This document shows, in pieces, positions 51,469 to 59,931 of a stretch of DNA of 64,000 bases. Source of the DNA: Paenibacillus guangzhouensis. GTDB taxonomy: Bacteria > Bacillota > Bacilli > Paenibacillales > Paenibacillaceae. The DNA lies in NCBI RefSeq assembly GCF_009363075.1, contig NZ_CP045293.1, forward strand, positions 3,162,001 to 3,226,000, written 5' to 3'. Every line of letters begins with the position of its first letter. The first letter of the stretch is position 1. Both the position numbers and the translations under genes were made by a program. Below the pieces are notes generated by a model. That model searched no databases and had not been told where the DNA came from. It saw only the letters and a program-made list of their open reading frames with translations.

Positions 51469-52422
51469 CTAACCTACCAATCCCGTACGCTCCACACTCT
51501 CGACAAAATAACGCTGAACGAACAAATATAATACAATGAGCGGCGCCATCATGAGCAGCACACCCGTATTGAGCAGCATCGATTGATAGACCGGATCCGG
51601 TTCTTTGCCAAGAGCCGGGCCCATATCCGTCAGTTGCGTCGCTAATACTTTGACCTTACTTAAGAACAAAGAGACATAATAGCTGTCATTCCACTGCCAT
51701 ACGAAGGAGAAGAGCAGCACGGTGACGATCGCCGGAATCGCGTTCGGCAGAATGATCCGGTAGAACGTCTTGAAGATACCAGCGCCATCCACTAGGGACG
51801 CCTCTTCCAGTTCCTTCGGAACACCGCGGAAAAATTGTCGGAAAATGTAAATATACAACCCGTTCTTCAGTCCCATCGCTGTCCCTGACGAGATGAGGAA
51901 CGGCCAGAATGTATCAATTAAGTTGACGCTGCCCTTCTCGGTGAACCACTTCAATATCCCGAACAAGTCGAAATAGCGATACGTCAAGTAAAGCGGAATC
52001 ATGATCGTCTGCGGCGGCACCACAATCGTAAAAATAACGAGCGCAAACAAAATTCCGCTTCCCTTGAACTTAAGCCGAGCAAACGCATACCCCGCTAATG
52101 CGCAAGTAGCGAGCTGAATGATCGTCGTCGCCGACGAAATCATGAACGTATTCAGCAGCGCTGATCCATACTTCGTCGCCGATATCGCGAGCTTCAAGTT
52201 CTCGAAGGTGAAATGCCGCGGGATCCACAGCACGGTTGGATCATAAATATCGACCTTGCTCCGGAACGCTACCGAAATCCGAAGGAAGAGCGGAAAAAGA
52301 ATAATATAACAAAATCCTAAGATCAATAAGGTACGAACAGCAATCCAGGTCCACAGCTTCGCCTTCTCCTGCGGACTTTTTCTACTGAGCCATTCACCCA
52401 TACGAGCCGCCTGTACTCTCAT
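51469..52422 (-). CDS. Carbohydrate ABC transporter permease (MalG type), second transporter
   Basis: 317 residues, six membrane segments. EAA loop EASLVDGAGIFKTFYRIILP contacts the ATPase. RBS AAGGAGGGGG, ATG 52422. It partners the MalF-type permease at 52440, 17 nt away. No ATPase gene is in the window. The substrate is presumably a mannose-containing oligosaccharide, as the mannosidase follows. Confidence 0.92.
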   Translation of the reverse strand: MRVQAARMGEWLSRKSPQEKAKLWTWIAVRTLLILGFCYIILFPLFLRISVAFRSKVDIYDPTVLWIPRHFTFENLKLAISATKYGSALLNTFMISSATTIIQLATCALAGYAFARLKFKGSGILFALVIFTIVVPPQTIMIPLYLTYRYFDLFGILKWFTEKGSVNLIDTFWPFLISSGTAMGLKNGLYIYIFRQFFRGVPKELEEASLVDGAGIFKTFYRIILPNAIPAIVTVLLFSFVWQWNDSYYVSLFLSKVKVLATQLTDMGPALGKEPDPVYQSMLLNTGVLLMMAPLIVLYLFVQRYFVESVERTGLVG

Positions 52423-52439
52423 ATTCGTCCCCCTCCTTA

Positions 52440-53333
52440 TCAGTCATAATAGAACACTTTTCTCGAGATTATTGCCGTGGATACGAACAAGATAATCGCC
52501 ACGACGATAAAGTACACCCACGACATTGCCGCACTTAGTCCAAAATCAAACGTCTTAAACGCGGTCTGCGAGATCAGTGTATTGATCTTGTTGCTGCTGA
52601 ACGAATCAATAATGGAGTAGACCAGGTTCGTTAGAATTAATGGCGTCATCATCGGAAAAGTCACTTTCCAGAATATCTCATAACCTGTCGCGCCTTCGAT
52701 CTTCGATGCTTCATAGAGCGACGGCGATATCGATTGCAACCCCGCAAGGAAAATGAGAATCTGTACGCCCGAGGAGCTGATAATCTCGTAAATCCGATCC
52801 ACTGCGCCGGTGATATAATCGACGATGGCAGGCCCCATACCCGATTCGAGCAGCATCTTCTTGAGTTCGAAGCTCTGGAGCAGATTCGCTCCGCCTTCGC
52901 CTCCCCCGCTCATCGCCGTACCGCCTACGAAGCTGCTAATGTCGAGATTCGCGATCGCGCTGGAAGCGAGAATGACCGGCAGGAAGAAAATTGCCCGGGC
53001 AATAGAACGACCTCTGAACTTCTGATTGAGCAGCACTGCTGCGAACAAACTGAAGATGATAATGATCGGCACGTTCACGAGCATATGTGCCACCGACTCT
53101 GTCAGACTGCGCGGATAATCCGGATTCGAAGTAAACAGACTGATATAGTTCACAAATCCCTTGTACTCCGTCGCAAAACCGCTCTCTACGATATGAATCG
53201 AGCTTAAGCTGAATCGAAACGACTGGATGAGCGGAAGCAAGAAGAGCATGATCATCCCGATAATAAGAGGCGAGGCGAACAAGACGCCGTACCAAGCTTT
53301 TTTCTGTTCTAACGTCAAACTTTTTCTCTTCAT
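52440..53333 (-). CDS. Carbohydrate ABC transporter permease (MalF type), second transporter
   Basis: 297 residues with about six membrane segments and the EAA loop LYEASKIEGATGYEIFWKVT. The ATG at 53333 follows GGTGAG; the GTG at 53342 would overlap the previous gene's end. A Gly-rich insertion (GGTAMSGGGEGG, about 145-155) between two membrane segments is unusual for the family. Adjacent to the DUF5696 gene, whose stop lies at 53335. Confidence 0.9.
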   Translation of the reverse strand: MKRKSLTLEQKKAWYGVLFASPLIIGMIMLFLLPLIQSFRFSLSSIHIVESGFATEYKGFVNYISLFTSNPDYPRSLTESVAHMLVNVPIIIIFSLFAAVLLNQKFRGRSIARAIFFLPVILASSAIANLDISSFVGGTAMSGGGEGGANLLQSFELKKMLLESGMGPAIVDYITGAVDRIYEIISSSGVQILIFLAGLQSISPSLYEASKIEGATGYEIFWKVTFPMMTPLILTNLVYSIIDSFSSNKINTLISQTAFKTFDFGLSAAMSWVYFIVVAIILFVSTAIISRKVFYYD

Positions 53334-53334
53334 G

Positions 53335-55941
53335 TTACTCACCGCCTACCCAATAGCCGAGCCCGTCGATCGAATGACCTTCGGCTTGTATCGGCGTGTT
53401 GTTATAGTTAATGATCACTCTCGTGCCTTGTTCGAATGTCGTCTCGACAACACCCTCAGCAAGCTTACGATGACCCGTAATGGTCTGATGTCTCACCGCG
53501 CCGAGCTGCGACTTCACCTCTTGATAATTCGCGACGGCTTGATCCATCCAATCCTGGTAATGAAGCCCGTATAGCCCATTGTAATCCGAGTCTTTGATGA
53601 CCGAAGCATCTGCCGCGTACCATTGATAGAACAGGTTCGAGCCCGTCTCCATTGCACGAAGCAGAGGAATTCTTGGATCCGTCGCATGCTGCGCATTCAT
53701 CGGTGCGCCTGCGAGATCCACATATCCATGAAGCGCCATCTGATAGAAAGGAATATCTTCATCCGTAATATTCAGCTGACTGCTCCGAATCGGCGCATTG
53801 ACGATCACGTTCGCGCTTGGCAGCGTATAGACGTTCCCGCCATCCACCATGACATTTTTCGTCTGTTGCTTCAATTTGGCCACTTGCTCCTCAGCAATCT
53901 GCAGCGCTTCCTGTCTGTTCACAGATTGATCCTTTGCAAAATCCGAATGCAGTTCATTGCCCAAATCACGGAGCGACACGCCCGGAACATCGTACGTCGC
54001 ATACTTCGATGCAAATCGATCCACCGTTTCCCCTAACACTGCTGGCGATAATAAGTAATGCGAGAACTTCAATGTATCTTTGACATACATCACTGGATCG
54101 TATTGATAGATGCTTGCTTTCTGTCCGTCTAAGAAGGTCGCTGCATCCGATGATCCTTTATATTTCGCTTGGAAAGCGACATCGGGATAGAGCCCGATGT
54201 TCTCTTGCTTCGCATAGTCGACGAGCTTGCGGAAGTCGCCATTGCCGCCGAGTGCGCCTACAGCCTTCACCGATGTTGGTGACGTATGCCGAATGCCACC
54301 ATTGAACCAACCGACATAACGCATATCAACCTGTTGCACGCCTTTCTCTTTCAAGGTGCTTAGCAGTTCACGCGCTTCATCGAAGGTCGTTAACGATTCG
54401 GTGGATTGATACGGAACACCCAGGAACGACTTCTGCTTCTGGAAGGCGCCTTCCACTTCCAGCACCAGCGGCGCTTCTGCCTTCGCCTCCAGCTTCTTCA
54501 TATCATATTTCTTCACCAAATAATCGCGGTAGACGCCAGCCATTCCGGAATAATTCGCCTTACTTCCCGACAGGAATCCATATCGAACGGTATAGTCGCC
54601 AGCGTATGGCTTCGTCTGGAACATCGGCACGGAACTCGACTTCGTCCCCGATGTCAGCGTATAGAAGTCCATGGATACCAAATTGAATTTACTTGCGATC
54701 GTATTGTACGAATCATTCCGTCCGCTAATATCCGCGGTGATGCTGGACAACCCGTCACCCGCTTCAATGACGCCAATCATCGCATGATCGTTCTGCTTCA
54801 TACCGAACACAGGCATACGTGTGACTTCATTCGTTTGGATGCGCTCTTTGACATCAAACGTTCCATCCGGACCATAGACAGGCATGTCATACGGTTCCGT
54901 GTTCTTCTTGTTATTGTTCAAGTAAATGAGAGCACCCGAACCGTCTGGCACGAACATGTATCCCTGTTTCTTCTCGTGTGCCGCACCGAAATATTTGAGC
55001 ACCTGCAGCGTTGCGATCGGATACGATTTCGCATATTGAATCTCCTGACTAGGCACACGAGCGACAAGTTCATTGCCATCAAGCACATATTCGAGCGGAA
55101 TCGTGAACTGGGGACCATCATCCTCCGCTGCTTCCGTGACGCCATTCTCGGCATTGTCTTTGGCAGCCTCTTCATTCGTGTATCCAATTTCTGTTAACTT
55201 CGCAGAAATCTCTTCGGCGACGAAATCTTTCAATTTACGGACCTCATAGATTTGCGTCTGCTCATCCAATTTGAACTTATAGGTCATAGAATCACGAGCG
55301 TCCTGGTCCGGCAGCTTGCTCAGAATCATATCGTCGAACCGCTGCTTGCTGATTTTCTGCGGGATATTCGCGAAAGATTTCGAGATTTTCCCCAGCTGAT
55401 AGATAATTTTGACCCCTTGATCCACGTTCGTGATCTTGAACTGTTTCTTGTTGACGCTATCATCGAAGCTATTGAATGTATTAATCTGGCCTTTCCCGTT
55501 GTAGTACGCAACGAGCAGCTGCGCAGACATCTCGGATTTATAGAGCGGCGAAGCAATCGGATCCTGATCCCGATCGACAGGGTTGGAGAACCAGATATAC
55601 CCGTCTCGCTTATCCTTGACCGCAATTACTGCCGTCTCTTCATTCACATAGAGCATCAACGTCTCATTTTGTGTTACCAGCTTCATTTGCTGGAGTGCAG
55701 CCAGCTCTTCGGCGGTATTCACTGTCACCTTCTCCGAACTTGACTGAACCATCCCGGATGCCGAGGCCGTCTTCACATTCTGGTACGATTTCGTCTTGAC
55801 GGTGTTGCTTCCGATCTCTTGAACCGCCTTCTGCGCTGTACGATCCATCGATTCGGATTCAGGCATGCCTAGCGCGATCAGGCCACAGATCACCATTCCG
55901 GCGCTCAGGATGCCAAGGGATATTTTCAACTTACCGGACAT
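53335..55941 (-). CDS. DUF5696 protein, predicted TIM-barrel glycosidase-like
   Basis: 868 residues. N-terminal anchor/signal (about 5-25: LKISLGILSAGMVICGLIALG). The N-terminal half is beta-rich; the C-terminal half (about 480-800) alternates helix and strand with VDMRYVGWFNGGIRHTSPTS, LYPDVAFQAKY and SLRDLGNELHSDF, which fits a GH-like TIM barrel such as GH101/GH129. An Asp in RDLGNEL could be the nucleophile; inference. The ATG at 55941 lies 6 nt after AAGGAGGG; the one at 55947 abuts it. It lies outside the cytoplasm and probably trims the glycan before import. Only the DUF label is established. Confidence 0.85.
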   Translation of the reverse strand: MSGKLKISLGILSAGMVICGLIALGMPESESMDRTAQKAVQEIGSNTVKTKSYQNVKTASASGMVQSSSEKVTVNTAEELAALQQMKLVTQNETLMLYVNEETAVIAVKDKRDGYIWFSNPVDRDQDPIASPLYKSEMSAQLLVAYYNGKGQINTFNSFDDSVNKKQFKITNVDQGVKIIYQLGKISKSFANIPQKISKQRFDDMILSKLPDQDARDSMTYKFKLDEQTQIYEVRKLKDFVAEEISAKLTEIGYTNEEAAKDNAENGVTEAAEDDGPQFTIPLEYVLDGNELVARVPSQEIQYAKSYPIATLQVLKYFGAAHEKKQGYMFVPDGSGALIYLNNNKKNTEPYDMPVYGPDGTFDVKERIQTNEVTRMPVFGMKQNDHAMIGVIEAGDGLSSITADISGRNDSYNTIASKFNLVSMDFYTLTSGTKSSSVPMFQTKPYAGDYTVRYGFLSGSKANYSGMAGVYRDYLVKKYDMKKLEAKAEAPLVLEVEGAFQKQKSFLGVPYQSTESLTTFDEARELLSTLKEKGVQQVDMRYVGWFNGGIRHTSPTSVKAVGALGGNGDFRKLVDYAKQENIGLYPDVAFQAKYKGSSDAATFLDGQKASIYQYDPVMYVKDTLKFSHYLLSPAVLGETVDRFASKYATYDVPGVSLRDLGNELHSDFAKDQSVNRQEALQIAEEQVAKLKQQTKNVMVDGGNVYTLPSANVIVNAPIRSSQLNITDEDIPFYQMALHGYVDLAGAPMNAQHATDPRIPLLRAMETGSNLFYQWYAADASVIKDSDYNGLYGLHYQDWMDQAVANYQEVKSQLGAVRHQTITGHRKLAEGVVETTFEQGTRVIINYNNTPIQAEGHSIDGLGYWVGGE

Positions 55942-55978
55942 GTTCATCCCTCCTTGATTAAGTTGCAATCGCGCGCAG

Positions 55979-58042
55979 TTAGAATCTGAACGACAGCTCG
56001 CGGTATATCGATATGACGAAGTTGGCCATTTGCTGCAGCATGCTGAAGAACAACACGCCGAGGAAGACCATGATGCCGATCACGACTAAGGTTAACAACA
56101 TCGTGACAACCGTCTTCGAAGCCGAATATTGATGCACCGTCATCGTACCGATGAATAAGAGCCATATAAACCAGATGAACGCAATCGCATCGAGAATATA
56201 ATAGAAGGAGCTCTCACTGCCCGTAATCAGATTGCTATAGAGCGTCTGTGGCAAATAAATGATAATGAACGGCATCAAGGCATATCCTGTCGCCATGACG
56301 ATATCTCGGAATTTCCCTTCGCCGTCCATCAAGGTCGTTAATGACCAGTTGGCTACACACCATAAGATGAAAGGCAATACGATAAACTTCAATTCATTAA
56401 TACTGTTCAGCTCATTCGGATTGTTGAAGTTCACGACGAATCCGCTGTATTGCCTTTTGATAATCGTAAATAGGACAAGCAAGGCAACCATGACCAAGAC
56501 GATTTTGACTTTGCCCTTCTTCTCATACTTCATTTCCCAGAATCCATTGAACGGATGCACCATGGTATAGAATGGACTCTTGATCGAGCCGACATCGACA
56601 TAATGCTGCTGCGCCTTGCGTCGACCTGCGAGCTTCACAGCCGCGATACTGCCGCCAATGACGAGGGCGATAGTCAAGACAATCATACCGAAATAGTCGA
56701 ACACGATTTCTTTGCGATAACGCTTGAACGCTTCGGAGTAATTCTCGCGGTTGTTCCCGAGCTCGAAATATTTCATCGCGCCATGGTTGTCGCCATTCTT
56801 CAACAACGATTTCCCAATCCCGATGTAGGCGACCTCAAGGTTCCCGTTCATTTGGAGCACCTTCTGCCAAGCGGCTGTCGATTGCTCCGCCTGTCCGTTA
56901 TAGAGCGAGATGACCGCTTCCCGAATCAGGCTGCCGTAATGCGTCGGCCGGAATAACGAGAGACGATTGTAATCCTTGTCGAGCACGAGCAGCTTGTCAT
57001 CCAGCATCGCAATCGCGGAAGGCGTACGGAATTTCCCCTGTTGACTGCCTAATCCGCCGAAGACATAGAGCAAATTCCCGTCCTTGTCATAGGTAAAAAT
57101 ACGTCCGCGTTTCGAATCGAGCGCATTGTAGATACCGCCTTCATCCGATACGACATCGACGAAGATCGAACTTCCCGGCGCACTCCCGATATCGAGGGTA
57201 TGAATATCCCCTTTAGGCGGGAAATAGCCTTTGTCTCTCAAAATATCGACTCCTGATGCATTCAGCCGTTTGATCGGTTGATCGGACTTCTCTTCCGACG
57301 TTGTCGTATAGATGAATCCATCTGCATCGATATCCATATTGTTGAATTCGAGCGGGATGAAGAGCTGCATTTGCTCCCGCTGCGATTTGGTCGAGATGCG
57401 TTTCCAGAACAGATCTACTGGGCTGAATTTCACGCGGTTCGTCCCAATGAAGCCATTGAACGCGCCATCTGTATCGAATTCCATGATTCCTTCATACGAG
57501 CCGCGGCTGATCACGTAGATCCGCTGCGCTTTGTCGACGATCACTTTGATCGGCGTGTATTGGAACCCTTCCCTGATCAAGGTGGATTTCGGATCGCCGA
57601 TCTGACGAACGAACTTTCCTTCCTCATCTAACTCTACGATCCGTTTATTCTGCGTATCGGCGATGAACAGATGTCCGTCATACCGGTTATAGAACACGCC
57701 TTCCGGCTTGTTGAACGTATCGGTCTTCCCGTCATGCTGGAACTCCGAGAGGATGCGCGCCGTCTCGAATTGATCATTCAGCACAATGATGCGATCATTG
57801 CCTGTATCTGCAATATAGATGAGTCGGTTACTCCCCACGTAAATATCCTGCGGGGAAGATAACTCCTTCATGCCCCAGTCTCTTCCATACATGACTCGCT
57901 GCTCTTCGTAAGGGCTAGGTGCGGGTACGGTCTGGCCCCAATAGTTATAATTGTAGGTCTCATCCGATGCAGCTTGTGCAGCTGGCGTCGTAAATCCGGC
58001 GAAGAGCGTTATGGCGAACAACAAGGCAAGTATTCTTTTCAA
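55979..58042 (-). CDS. NHL-repeat / TPR / Yip1-type membrane protein
   Basis: 687 residues. Signal peptide 1-24. NHL beta-propeller blades (about 60-340: SPQDIYVGSNRLIYIADTGN, KPEGVFYNRYDGHLFIADTQ, RTPSAIAMLDDKLLVLDKDY), a short TPR-like region (about 360-420), one membrane segment near 440-460, and a C-terminal block of five to six segments of Yip1 type (about 520-680). TTG start at 58042 with GGGGGAG. It is the fixed companion of the glycan transport genes here and may form an extracellular receptor/scaffold. Function unknown. Confidence 0.85.
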   Translation of the reverse strand: MKRILALLFAITLFAGFTTPAAQAASDETYNYNYWGQTVPAPSPYEEQRVMYGRDWGMKELSSPQDIYVGSNRLIYIADTGNDRIIVLNDQFETARILSEFQHDGKTDTFNKPEGVFYNRYDGHLFIADTQNKRIVELDEEGKFVRQIGDPKSTLIREGFQYTPIKVIVDKAQRIYVISRGSYEGIMEFDTDGAFNGFIGTNRVKFSPVDLFWKRISTKSQREQMQLFIPLEFNNMDIDADGFIYTTTSEEKSDQPIKRLNASGVDILRDKGYFPPKGDIHTLDIGSAPGSSIFVDVVSDEGGIYNALDSKRGRIFTYDKDGNLLYVFGGLGSQQGKFRTPSAIAMLDDKLLVLDKDYNRLSLFRPTHYGSLIREAVISLYNGQAEQSTAAWQKVLQMNGNLEVAYIGIGKSLLKNGDNHGAMKYFELGNNRENYSEAFKRYRKEIVFDYFGMIVLTIALVIGGSIAAVKLAGRRKAQQHYVDVGSIKSPFYTMVHPFNGFWEMKYEKKGKVKIVLVMVALLVLFTIIKRQYSGFVVNFNNPNELNSINELKFIVLPFILWCVANWSLTTLMDGEGKFRDIVMATGYALMPFIIIYLPQTLYSNLITGSESSFYYILDAIAFIWFIWLLFIGTMTVHQYSASKTVVTMLLTLVVIGIMVFLGVLFFSMLQQMANFVISIYRELSFRF

Positions 58043-58057
58043 GTGGCTCCCCCCTAT

Positions 58058-58930
58058 CTACTCTTTCAGACCGGACGTGGACATCGTCTGGATAATGTTA
58101 CTCTGTGTCACAATGAATACTGTGATCGGTACGGCCATCATTAGCAGCGTCACAGCCGCGACCGGTCCGGTACGCACCAATCCCCCGCTTGCAACTTGCC
58201 CGAACACATAATCGACGGTCTTCAGCTGCTCGCTATAGATGTACTTATGGCTCGTCACAGAACCGTTCGTCCACAAGCTTTGCAATGAGAAAATAATCAA
58301 TGTCAGCCAAGCCGGCTTCACGATCGGCATCACAATCGTCCAGAAAATCCGATATTCGCTGGCACCATCAATCTTCGCTGCTTCTAGGAGCGCATCGGGA
58401 ATTTGTTCCATGAATTGCTTCATCAAGTACAATCCAAGCGTCATCCCGAACGACGGAAGCAGGATCGCCCAATACGTATTGATCAGGTTCAGCCACGAGA
58501 TCGTCATATAGTTCGGCACTTGCGTAACATAAGCGGTAAACATTAGGGACATAACTACGATGCTGAACAAGAAGTTACGCCCTGGGAAACGGATCTTCGC
58601 CAGCGGATAGGCTGCTGCGGAAGCAATAATCACGTGTCCTACCGTACCCGTAATTGCAATAAAAAAGGTATTAAAGACGTAACGTGAGAACGGCACCCAC
58701 GAATCGGAGAAAATGTTCACCAAATCCGTAAAGTTCTTCAGTGTCGGATGGCGTACCAGCATTCTTGGCGGGAAGACGAAAATCTCATCAATCGGCTTGA
58801 ATGCATTACTAATGGTAAAGATGAGCGGAATCGCCATAAAGAAAGCCACGCTGCCAAGCAGCAGGAAGAGCAGAAGATCTACGGCCCACGAACGATTCAG
58901 ACGCTTCTTCATTATCAATTTCATATTCAT
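58058..58930 (-). CDS. Carbohydrate ABC transporter permease (MalG type), first transporter
   Basis: 290 residues, six membrane segments, EAA loop LEAAKIDGASEYRIFWTIVM. The ATG at 58930 has GGTGA 8 nt upstream; the GTG at 58942 overlaps the stop of the preceding gene (58935). A C-terminal QSNIIQTMSTSGLKE ends the protein as in relatives. Confidence 0.9.
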   Translation of the reverse strand: MNMKLIMKKRLNRSWAVDLLLFLLLGSVAFFMAIPLIFTISNAFKPIDEIFVFPPRMLVRHPTLKNFTDLVNIFSDSWVPFSRYVFNTFFIAITGTVGHVIIASAAAYPLAKIRFPGRNFLFSIVVMSLMFTAYVTQVPNYMTISWLNLINTYWAILLPSFGMTLGLYLMKQFMEQIPDALLEAAKIDGASEYRIFWTIVMPIVKPAWLTLIIFSLQSLWTNGSVTSHKYIYSEQLKTVDYVFGQVASGGLVRTGPVAAVTLLMMAVPITVFIVTQSNIIQTMSTSGLKE

Positions 58931-58934
58931 CTGA

Positions 58935-59921
58935 TTATTCACCCACTTTTCCCAGCAGCTTCCGTGTCAGGAGATTCGTACAGAGCATCATGGTGAACAA
59001 GACTGTTGCGATTGCGGATGCATAACCCATTTCGAACCGAATCGAACCATAGTCAACCAAATGCGTAACAATCGTGTGCGCAGCATAGTCGACACTCGGA
59101 AATCCAATCATGTAGATGGAAATCTCCGCAACGGAGAACGCGAGCGTAATCTGAATCACTGCACCGAACAATAACTGTGGACGCATCGCCGGCAGCGTAA
59201 TGAACCATAACTCTTGCCAACGGTTTCGAACCCCGTCAATGGCACCCGCTTCATACAACGTACGGTCTACATTCTGCAGTCCCGCAATGAACGCGAGGAA
59301 TGACGTCCCAAGACTCAGCCAGAGCTGGACAAGTATGAGAATACCGAGCATAAAGCGCGGATCCTGCAGCCACTGAATCGGCTCCATGATAACGCCCCAC
59401 TTCATTAAGAAGGAGTTGGCGTAACCATACGAGTCACTTGCGAATAACGTCTGCCATATCAAATACGTATTACCTGAGATGGATGGCGCGTATAAGATCA
59501 GCGTGAGCAATGCCCGCAGCTTCGGCGGCAATTCATTAATCAGCCATGCGAACAAGAAACAAGCCATGTAGCTGATCGGTCCCGTAATCAATGCGAATAG
59601 CAATGTATTCTTGAGCGCGATGAGGAAAATATCATCTTGGACGAACAATCTCGCATAGTTATGCCATCCAACCCATTTTGGGGGCTCTAACATGTTGAAG
59701 CTTGTAAAGCTAAGCGCGAGCGACATCAATACCGGAAATACAGTAAATGTACCGAAAATTAAAAAGTAAGGTGCAATGAGTGCATAAGCGTGCTTATTCT
59801 TCTTCATTTCGCGAAATACTCGACCGATTCTAGCGGGCAGCGCGCGAAGCGCTGCTACCCGGCCATGCCTTCCTGTCTCAGGAGGCCCGATCGGATTCAG
59901 ATTCATGACGGTCTGCTTCAT
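58935..59921 (-). CDS. Carbohydrate ABC transporter permease (MalF type), first transporter
   Basis: 328 residues. About 35 polar residues precede the first membrane segment, then six spans. EAA loop LYEAGAIDGVRNRWQELWFI. RBS GAGGGGG 6 nt before ATG 59921. It follows the solute-binding protein gene by 10 nt, one transporter operon. Confidence 0.92.
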   Translation of the reverse strand: MKQTVMNLNPIGPPETGRHGRVAALRALPARIGRVFREMKKNKHAYALIAPYFLIFGTFTVFPVLMSLALSFTSFNMLEPPKWVGWHNYARLFVQDDIFLIALKNTLLFALITGPISYMACFLFAWLINELPPKLRALLTLILYAPSISGNTYLIWQTLFASDSYGYANSFLMKWGVIMEPIQWLQDPRFMLGILILVQLWLSLGTSFLAFIAGLQNVDRTLYEAGAIDGVRNRWQELWFITLPAMRPQLLFGAVIQITLAFSVAEISIYMIGFPSVDYAAHTIVTHLVDYGSIRFEMGYASAIATVLFTMMLCTNLLTRKLLGKVGE

Positions 59922-59931
59922 GTTGACCCCC

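Noticed and set aside
54406-55197. Long open frames antisense to the DUF5696 and other minus-strand genes
   Set aside because: Composition follows the antisense codon pattern, starts lack an RBS, and no domain is recognisable.
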